Of a DNA stretch of 64,000 nt, positions 50,701 through 57,285 are shown in pieces. Both the position numbers and the translations under genes were made by a program. This stretch comes from Kibdelosporangium aridum (GTDB lineage: Bacteria > Actinomycetota > Actinomycetes > Mycobacteriales > Pseudonocardiaceae): contig NZ_FWXV01000021.1 of the NCBI RefSeq assembly GCF_900176515.1, forward strand, positions 30,140-94,139, given 5' to 3'. Positions within the stretch are counted from its first letter, which is position 1. Each line of letters opens with the position of its first letter. The notes under the pieces are model-generated. The model was not told where the DNA came from, did no database searches, and was given only the letters and a program-made list of their open reading frames with translations.

Positions 50701-51570
50701 CAGTTCTCATTCACCGCGCGGCAGCGCTGCGCCAACGCCAGCAACAACGAGGACTTCTTGACAGGTGCCCGCCGATACATGGTTCGCAGGACCTCACGTG
50801 TGGTCGCACTGTGCCGCAACAGTGACGGCGACTTCTGTTCCGCGGACAACAACACCTGTAGCGCTTGGTCATCCTTCGCCAGCAAGCTCAACGCTCGCGC
50901 CAAGTCGATCAGGTGCGTCACTTGTCGCTCGATCGGCAGGCCGTCCGTGTCCACACGTGGTCCGTGATCGATCACATCGGAGATGTCGCCTAGGTCCAAC
51001 GATGCTGAGAGTTGGTGGAGCCTCACGTTGCGCGGACCGAATCCCGTATGCCAGTAGTTCGCGTCTCGGCCCAACGAGTTGGCTGCCTCTTCAGCCTTCC
51101 CCAACAACTCGTTCGCCGTCGCACGTTCCCGGTGCCGCGCGGCAGCCACCGCCGCCCGCAAATGCAGCATGCCGTAGAGACTCAAGGCGCTCGCGTCACC
51201 CTCGCGCATCCTCGGCTCCAGGTACTTCGCCGCCGCGTTTCCCAACTCCAACGCGTCCTCAAACCGCCCAGTCGCCAACAACGCATGCGTGCCGGACCTG
51301 GCCGCCGAGGCCAACACCAACGGGTCATCAGCGACGTCGGCTGCGTGCATAGCTCTTTCCGCCGCGATCCACGCCAAGTCCGCCTCACCGATCTTGCTCA
51401 ACGTCGTGGCCGTCAAGTGGTGATCCGCGCCGAGACCGTTGCCGCCAGCCGGTTGTCAGCCTCGTCGACGTTGTTGGACTCTATCTGCTGCGCCGTCTTA
51501 ATCAATCTCGGCAAGACCGCGACCACACGCCCGATCTGTCCGGCCTGGTAGTCCATCCAGGCCGCCTCAG
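50700..51570 (-). pseudogene. Decayed regulator: TPR-type C-terminal part, frameshifted, no HTH
   Basis: The minus strand encodes the C-terminal part of an actinobacterial HTH-TPR regulator. A first frame from about 51565 reads QWTEAAWMDYQAGQIGRVVA to ATVSARITT and stops at TGA (51416-51418). The second frame continues homologously as HHLTATTLSKIGEADLAWIA to NEN at 50700. The two join by a one-base shift. The N-terminal HTH region is missing; beyond 51570 the sequence changes to lower GC. The downstream part could be translated from 51416. Confidence 0.7.
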
Positions 51571-52261
51571 TCCACTGCGCGACAGGCTGTTTTGGTCATT
51601 TTCTGGCGAGCCATACGCTTGAGCGGCTGCGGAACAAATCTTCGTGTATTAACAAACTCCCAGATGTCCAACTTCGACGCACCATTACTTGTCGATGCGA
51701 TTTTCGGATCAGTTTCCTGTTCAGGGGCACCAGAAAACATTGAAGACTCGTCAGAACTTCCCGAACCCACAAGATCACCTCAAAGCCCACGCACTCCGGT
51801 TCAACTTCAGGGCAATCAAATCTTAACCCTGCGCCCGGAAAGTGTACGGCCAAAGACCGGTCGCATCGCATGGTTTGTTGCCGAATTTGGCTCTATCGGA
51901 TCAAGGCGCGCCGCCGGCGGCGCGCGTCACGCTCGCAGCCCGGGACCGATCCATCGCGCCACGACCGGGCTCCCGCTCCGCTACGCCCGGTCGGCCGCCC
52001 GGCACGGCCCCAAGCTGCCCGCATGACCCAGCAACCGCCACGACGCACCCAACACCAACAGCCACATCGGCGACATCACCCCCGGACATGCGACGGCCCC
52101 CGGCGTCCTATGACCATGACCCAGACACCGGGGGCCTAACCCAGCCGGAGGTGCGGGGGGCAGCACGTCCCACCAGGCCGAGGCGAACTTCCCTGCAAGC
52201 CACCTCGTCCGATCGAGTCTGCGCCGACGTCAAACCACCCCACAAGACGCCGCACCACAGG

Positions 52262-52304
52262 CCCTCCCCTTTGATCGTTTAACACCGGGCAAGCGGCATC
52301 AAGG
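52262..52304. repeat. Direct repeat, copy A
   Basis: Shares CCCTCCCCTTT(G/A)ATCG, TTTAACACCGG and AGCGGCATCAAGG with 52530-52572, 268 bp away. No function recognised. Confidence 0.8.
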
Positions 52305-52529
52305 CGCGCAGCGGCGCCGCGCCCAACCGGAGGCCAGGCCGGCAGTACGCGCCGGACATGAGCCAGCCCGTCCGTTCCCCCGAGAAGAAACGGGCGGGCT
52401 GACGTTGACGAACGTGCCGAGGGGGAGGTGCACGCCCATCAGGGCGGCAAGTGTTCACGCCGTACCAAAACACCGTCAAACTACGAATCAGTGACCATCC
52501 CCGGCTCATACACAGGCGCCACCAGGGGT

Positions 52530-52572
52530 CCCTCCCCTTTAATCGTTTAACACCGGCCCAGCGGCATCAAGG
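52530..52572. repeat. Direct repeat, copy B
   Basis: Second copy of the element at 52262-52304, with about four differences. Both are preceded by ACCA and G-rich bases. Confidence 0.8.
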
Positions 52573-52926
52573 GCGCCTACGGCGTCGCTGACGCGATGGG
52601 CATTCGCCCCCTTGACACCGCCGACCCGGTGCTAACGCGCGGCAGGGGCGAGGAAAGGGGTCGGGCAGGGACCGACCAACTCACCTTGATCTCGCCCGTC
52701 ACCAAGGAGGCACCGGATGGGTACACAACTCGTGCTCTGGACCAGGTACGAACTCAGCAAGGTGTTCGGGCCGAGCAACCCACGGCGGACCAAGATCAGG
52801 CCGTCTCCAGGCCGTCAGACGTCGGCGAGTGTCGATCAACGACCGTCAACGACGACCAAGAACCAGCAGGTCAAAAGGGGTGCACGCCAACGGGCCGCAG
52901 GTCGAAGCCGGTGGTCGACAGGCCTC

Positions 52927-53002
52927 GACGTCTGATCGGCTGTAGTACCCAGCTGGACACCAAGCCGGCGATCAAGGACATCCACGGCCGTCGGCCTGAT
53001 CA
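52927..53002. repeat. Right copy of ~75-bp direct repeat (WYL gene 3' end)
   Basis: Matches 49735-49809. Its last bases TGATCA contain the stop codon of the WYL regulator (minus strand). The hairpin that is perfect in the left copy is degraded here. Confidence 0.85.
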
Positions 53003-53905
53003 TGTGGAGGCTTTGGTGTAGCGGTAGGCTAGGTGGGCGAAGGCGGCTTTGAGTTCGGGTGGGCCGATTACTTCGATGTCGGCGTCGAATCGGCCGATTG
53101 TGGCGGCTAGGCCGGGCCAGGACCAGGCGCCGATGGTCAGGCGGCAGCGGTTTGGGGTGAGTTCTTCGATGATGGCGTCGTGGGCGTAGGGGGCGATGTC
53201 AGCTGTTGGCAGGTTGAGGATGACTTCGCCTCGGCAGGGCCAGCCGGTGGGGCTGCCTTTGAAGGTGTTTTCCACGAATTCGGCCGCGTTTTCGACTGGT
53301 AGGTCGCGTGCGGCGAAACGTGGGCCGGTGGGGATGCGTGGGCTTATCTTGTCTGCGCGGAAGGTTCGCCAGTCGGCGCGGTCGAGGTCCCAGGCCACTA
53401 GGTACCAGCGGCCTGCTTTGGTTACGAGGTGGTGGGGTTCGACGCGGCGGAGCCCCGTTGTGTGGTCGAAGCGGAGGACTTCGTGGGCGCGGATCGCGGT
53501 GCTGATCGCCATCAATACGCTGCCGTCGACCGGTGGGGGTGGGACTGCGGTGGCTTGGAGAGTGTCTATGCGGTGGCGGAGGCGGGTTGGCATTACTTGT
53601 CGGATGGTTGTGAGGGCTCGGGCTGCGGCTTCTGAGGTGGCGGTTTGGAGTGCTATTGCCAGCGCGATGGCTTGGTCGTCGTCGAACAACATTGGCGGTA
53701 GTTCTGTGCCTGCTTCGAGGCGGTAGCCGCCGTCGGGGCCTTTTGTTGTCACGATGGGGTAGCCGAGTTCGCGGAGACGGTCGACGTCGCGGCGGACCGT
53801 TCGGGGGCTGACTTCCAGGCGCGAGGCCAAGACCGCTCCTGGCCAGTCGCGGCGCGCCTGCAGCAGCGTTAGCAGCGACAGGAGTCTGGCTGAGGTCTTT
53901 GGCAT
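53000..53905 (-). CDS. WYL-domain transcriptional regulator
   Basis: 301 residues. The N-terminal HTH_11 winged helix is SLLTLLQARRDWPGAVLASR then VSPRTVRRDVDRLRELGYPI. The WYL domain covers ~140-215 (LRFDHTTGLRRVEPHHLVTK, GRWYLVAWDLDRADWRTFR) with the WYL-type motif as WYLVAWD, and a WCX extension forms the C-terminus. WYL domains sense nucleotides or nucleic acid. ATG at 53905 is preferred. It diverges from the DinB gene across 62 bp containing TTCAGACAATATTGAA, a likely operator. Confidence 0.9.
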   Translation of the reverse strand: MPKTSARLLSLLTLLQARRDWPGAVLASRLEVSPRTVRRDVDRLRELGYPIVTTKGPDGGYRLEAGTELPPMLFDDDQAIALAIALQTATSEAAARALTTIRQVMPTRLRHRIDTLQATAVPPPPVDGSVLMAISTAIRAHEVLRFDHTTGLRRVEPHHLVTKAGRWYLVAWDLDRADWRTFRADKISPRIPTGPRFAARDLPVENAAEFVENTFKGSPTGWPCRGEVILNLPTADIAPYAHDAIIEELTPNRCRLTIGAWSWPGLAATIGRFDADIEVIGPPELKAAFAHLAYRYTKAST

Positions 53906-53967
53906 GTTTTCAATATTGTCTGAAGTAGAGGACACACCCTGGCCGCTTTGGCTGCGAATCTTTCGTC
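53906..53967. promoter_or_regulatory. Divergent promoter region of the WYL and DinB genes
   Basis: Contains the palindrome CAATATTG (53911-53918) within a wider TTCA...TGAA dyad just upstream of the WYL start. The WYL regulator is the likely binder, controlling both directions. Confidence 0.4.
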
Positions 53968-54513
53968 GTGCCTATTGATGAGAAGACTGAACTGTTGGCT
54001 CAGCTTGCCGAGGCTCGGGCCGCACTGCTCAAGACCACTAGCGGACTCAGTGACGAGCAGGCGGGCGAGCGGCCGACTGCCAGTGCGTTGTGTCTGGGTG
54101 GGTTGATCAAGCATGCTGCGTCCACTGAGGCGGGATGGGTTCGCTTCATTGCCGGCAACCCGGATCGCCATGACTTGCCTGACGGGGTTACCTGGGCGGA
54201 CATCGCCGCCGGCACGGCCCGCGAGTTTCCACAGTGGATGGTTGACTACCAGAATGACTTTCGGATGTTGCCGGGTGACACCTTGACCAGCGTTGTCCAG
54301 CGGTATGAGGAGGTTGCGCGGAACACCGAGGAGGTCGTCGGTGGGATCACCGATCTGTCGAAGGCGCAGCCGCTGCCTGAAGCGCCGTGGAATGAGCCTG
54401 GGGCTGTGCGCAGTGTTCGACGGGTCTTGATGCAGCTCATTTCTGAGACGGCTCAGCATGCCGGCCATGCGGACATCCTGCGTGAGTCGATCGACGGGCA
54501 GACATCCACATGA
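53968..54513 (+). CDS. DinB-family (DUF664) protein
   Basis: 181 residues with a four-helix DinB fold: LAQLAEARAALLKTTSGLSD, LGGLIKHAASTEAGWVRFIA (first metal His), and MQLISETAQHAGHADILRE (E-x3-H...H metal site). These proteins are often thiol-dependent transferases, and in mycothiol-producing organisms a mycothiol link is plausible. GTG at 53968. It overlaps the next gene in an ATGATG/TGA junction, so the two are translationally coupled. Confidence 0.88.
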   Translation: MPIDEKTELLAQLAEARAALLKTTSGLSDEQAGERPTASALCLGGLIKHAASTEAGWVRFIAGNPDRHDLPDGVTWADIAAGTAREFPQWMVDYQNDFRMLPGDTLTSVVQRYEEVARNTEEVVGGITDLSKAQPLPEAPWNEPGAVRSVRRVLMQLISETAQHAGHADILRESIDGQTST

Positions 54514-55568
54514 TGGACTCGCGGTCGCTCAACCGCGCGACGCTCGCCCGGCAGTTGCTGCTTGACCGCAGCGACTTGCCGGTGCGGGACGCCGTCGCCC
54601 ACGTCTGCGGCCTGCAGGCTCAGGAACCTCAGGAACCGTTCGTTGGGCTCTGGTCGCGTGTTCATGGGTTCGTGCCAGGAACTCTCGACGAACTCCTTGA
54701 GCAACGGCGGGTTGTGCGGGTTCATCTCATGCGCCGCACTGTCCACTTGCTCACGGCCGAGGATGTTCTTGCTTGGCGGGCGCGATTCGACACGATGCTG
54801 CGCCAGCGTGTGCTTGGGGTTTACCGCGGTGAGCTTGAGGGGGTTGACCTCGAGGAGCTCAAGGTCGCGGGCTTGAAGGTGATGAGCGACGGCGAGGCCC
54901 GTTCGATGAGGGAGCTCGTCGAGGCGCTGGGGTTGGAGCCGGGGTCGCGGCCGTTGGGTGAATTGCTGATTGCCGCTCTTGTTCCGGTGGTGCAGGCGCC
55001 GCCACGCGGGTTGTGGCGGGCCAAGGGCGGAGTTCGCAATGTGGCGCTCTCCGCATGGCTGGGCCGTGAGATCGATCCGGTGACGCGGGACGAAGCGTTG
55101 ATACGTCGCTATCTCGCTGCGTTCGGACCCGCCGCCGTAGCTGACATTCGCGCTTGGAGTGGCTTGGCCGGGTTGCCGAAGGCGGTGGCCGCGATCCGGG
55201 ATGAGCTGGTGACGTTCCGGGACGAGCGTGGCCGGGAGCTGCTCGATCTTCCCGATGCGCCGCGGCCCGATCCGGAAACGCCTGCGCCTGTGCGGTTTCT
55301 GCCCGCGTTCGACAACGCGATCCTTGGCTACGACGACCGCAGCCGGATCATTGACCACGAACACCGCGGCTTGTCGGTCGCGGGCGAGCGCGTTGTGCTG
55401 GTGGACGGTCGAGTGGCCGCGACCTGGAGCGTTGACGCGGGCACGCTCACGGTCAGTCCGTTGCGGCGCTTCTCAAAGGCCGACCGCGTCGCCGTTTGCG
55501 AGCAGGGGCAGGAACTGGCGTTGTTCCTTTCGGATCAGGAAAGCGATCGCGTGCGGGTCGATGCGTAG
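54510..55568 (+). CDS. AlkZ-like winged-helix DNA-binding protein (HTH_42)
   Basis: 352 residues with the HTH_42/AlkZ layout. QxQ is present in CGLQAQEPQEP near 37 (in characterised AlkZ glycosylases this motif is catalytic), then RRVVRVHLMRRTVHLL near 70, LGEWLI-like winged-helix repeats (RPLGELLIAALVPVV; RDEALIRRYLAAFGPAAVAD) and the C-terminal VRFLPAFDNAILGYDDRSRI. AlkZ proteins excise interstrand crosslinks from alkylating natural products. Start is ATG 54510 or 54513. Confidence 0.85.
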   Translation: MMDSRSLNRATLARQLLLDRSDLPVRDAVAHVCGLQAQEPQEPFVGLWSRVHGFVPGTLDELLEQRRVVRVHLMRRTVHLLTAEDVLAWRARFDTMLRQRVLGVYRGELEGVDLEELKVAGLKVMSDGEARSMRELVEALGLEPGSRPLGELLIAALVPVVQAPPRGLWRAKGGVRNVALSAWLGREIDPVTRDEALIRRYLAAFGPAAVADIRAWSGLAGLPKAVAAIRDELVTFRDERGRELLDLPDAPRPDPETPAPVRFLPAFDNAILGYDDRSRIIDHEHRGLSVAGERVVLVDGRVAATWSVDAGTLTVSPLRRFSKADRVAVCEQGQELALFLSDQESDRVRVDA

Positions 55569-55738
55569 GTCAGCACCACGAGAGGGATCTGCGTGAGCGT
55601 GTAGATCACGTGGAACGAGTAGTGATGCAGCGTCTGCGCCGGTTCGAAGGGCAGGAACGGCAACGGCAGCACGCTCAGCACACCGCCACCAAGCCCTTGC
55701 AACACGGCCCAGCCGAACAGCGGCCACGCAGTCCAGCG
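55566..55738 (-). pseudogene. C-terminal remnant of a membrane protein
   Basis: The minus strand reads WPLFGWAVLQGLGGGVLSVL, then PLPFLPFEPAQTLHHYSFHV and IYTLTQIPLVVLTYAST, which is clearly a hydrophobic protein end. It has no start or N-terminal part and is joined head-on to another fragment at about 55739. Confidence 0.5.
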
Positions 55739-55739
55739 G

Positions 55740-55868
55740 GCGTTTGCCCTGTTCGATGGGGTCTACCAGGCCATGGTCGAGCTCTTCGGCGAGTACCAGG
55801 AACGCGATCTCCGGACACTGGCCGAGATCCTGCCCCGGTTCCGCGCCATCCTTGCCGGCTGGGCCTGA
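55740..55868 (+). pseudogene. C-terminal remnant of a MarR-like regulator
   Basis: The plus strand reads AFALFDGVYQAMVELFGEYQ then ERDLRTLAEILPRFRAILAG to a TGA at 55866, the pattern of the last helices of MarR-type proteins. The DNA-binding part is missing. Confidence 0.5.
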
Positions 55869-55945
55869 CAAAAGTTTCCGCCGAACCGCTGAACCGCCGC
55901 CGACGGGTGCTCGTATGGAGTAACGAAAGGGTCACAAGAACGTGG

Positions 55946-55983
55946 CCCGGCCCAGGATTTACCCCGACTCGTCCTGGGCCGGG
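55946..55983. terminator. Strong hairpin upstream of the sigma-factor gene
   Basis: Perfect 12-bp arms CCCGGCCCAGGA and TCCTGGGCCGGG around 14 nt. It could terminate transcripts from the left or lie in the leader of the ECF sigma gene. Confidence 0.5.
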
Positions 55984-56054
55984 ACCATCGGACTCGCCGG
56001 TCGGCCTCCTCACCGACGCGCGCAGCACTCGGTCGGCCGGCGAGCCTTTCACTT

Positions 56055-56621
56055 TTGGAACCTCTCCGCCGTGAGCGGTGTAGAAGAGGTGTCATCACAG
56101 ATGAGGAAGCCATAGCCCTGGCGAGGGCAGGTGACCTGGACGCCTACGGCACCCTGGTCGCCCGGTACACCGCGCTCGCGCACAGAACGGCTTACCTGCT
56201 CGGCGCCGGTCCTGACGCCAGCGATGTGGTGCAAGAGGCGTTCGTGAAAGCGTTCAAAGCGCTGTCCCGGTTCCGGGAGGGCGCGCAGTTCCGGCCGTGG
56301 CTGCTGAGCATCGTGGCCAACGAGACCAAGAACCTGCATCGGGCGACGAAGCGGCGCAACCTGCTTGAACTGCGAACGGCCGACGACCCGGTCGACCATA
56401 GGGACCCGGCCGCCCTCGCGGTACGTGACGCGGCCAAGACGGATCTGCTCCGAGCCCTCAAGACGTTGCCGGAGAAGGACAGAGCCGTGGTGACCTGCCG
56501 GTATCTGCTCGACCTCAGCGAGGCGGAGACCGCGCAAACGCTTGGCCTGGCCAAGGGAACCGTCAAGTCCCGGCTGTCCAGGGCCCTGGCGAAGCTCCGG
56601 GAGGCGGTGAGCCATGACTGA
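56055..56621 (+). CDS. ECF-type RNA polymerase sigma factor
   Basis: 188 residues. Region 2 is DLDAYGTLVARYTALAHRTA and GPDASDVVQEAFVKAFKALS with FRPWLLSIVANETKN, and region 4 is LPEKDRAVVTCRYLLDLSEA and LGLAKGTVKSRLSRALAKLR. It directs polymerase to a small regulon. The start is uncertain: TTG at 56055 keeps the frame, but the protein looks native from about VITDEEAIAL (56091), where no standard start codon is present. It overlaps the next gene by 8 bp. Confidence 0.88.
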   Translation: MEPLRRERCRRGVITDEEAIALARAGDLDAYGTLVARYTALAHRTAYLLGAGPDASDVVQEAFVKAFKALSRFREGAQFRPWLLSIVANETKNLHRATKRRNLLELRTADDPVDHRDPAALAVRDAAKTDLLRALKTLPEKDRAVVTCRYLLDLSEAETAQTLGLAKGTVKSRLSRALAKLREAVSHD

Positions 56622-57285
56622 CGATCAGCTTGAGGCCGCCCTCCGCCAACTGAACATCGACGTGCCCGAACCGCCGGACGTCCAGGCAGAAGTCCGCGCC
56701 CGGCTCAGCGAGCCACGCCGGTCGGTCCTGCGCCCGATCCTGGTCGCGGCGGCCGCGGTGCTGCTCGCGTTCGGCCTGGTCTTCGCGGTGTCGCCCGATG
56801 TACGGGCCGCGGTCGCGGAGTTCCTGAGGTTCGCGGGCATCGAGTTCCGGCAGGACGCTCCGCCACCGATGCCGTCCATCCCCATGGTTCCCGGCGAGCG
56901 GACGATCAGCTTGGCCGAAGCGAGGCAACTGTTCGACGTCAAGCTGCCTCCGGCGTTGGGTGAGCCGGTCGAAGTCAGGGTGTCCGACCGTGTTCTTTCC
57001 CTGCTGTACAACGGAAAGCGGCTCGACGAGTTCGAAGGCGACTTCAGACCGGCGATGGCGAAATTCGCCAATGAGCAGGACATCGAACACCTCACCGTCG
57101 ACGGCCGTGAGGTGCTGTGGATCCCGCGGCCGCACGAGGTCCTGTTCATCAACCGCCACGGCCGGTACCAGAATGAGTCCGCGCGCATGTCCGGCAAAAC
57201 CCTTATCTGGCAGGACGGCGCCGTCACGCTGCGGCTGGAAGGCGACTTCAGCAAGGAAGAAGCACTCCGGCTGGCCTTCGGCTAG
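56614..57285 (+). CDS. Putative anti-sigma factor, single-pass membrane protein
   Basis: 223 residues. A short cytoplasmic N-terminus (MTDDQLEAALRQLNIDVPEP) precedes one membrane helix near residues 40-62 (VLRPILVAAAAVLLAFGLVF) and an extracytoplasmic domain of ~150 residues (ISLAEARQLFDVKLPPALGE; VLFINRHGRYQN). The layout and 8-bp overlap with the sigma gene suggest a membrane-bound regulator of that sigma factor. There is no zinc HxxxCxxC motif. The 3' end overlaps convergent glnE by 4 bp. Confidence 0.75.
   Translation: MTDDQLEAALRQLNIDVPEPPDVQAEVRARLSEPRRSVLRPILVAAAAVLLAFGLVFAVSPDVRAAVAEFLRFAGIEFRQDAPPPMPSIPMVPGERTISLAEARQLFDVKLPPALGEPVEVRVSDRVLSLLYNGKRLDEFEGDFRPAMAKFANEQDIEHLTVDGREVLWIPRPHEVLFINRHGRYQNESARMSGKTLIWQDGAVTLRLEGDFSKEEALRLAFG

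Larger units (their letters stand above)
51571..52926. other. Gene-poor segment, partly lower GC
   Basis: From about 51590 to 51870 the sequence is visibly AT-richer than its surroundings and encodes nothing recognised. The rest has no convincing gene and contains a ~42-bp direct repeat. It lies inside the repeat-bounded island. Confidence 0.55.
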
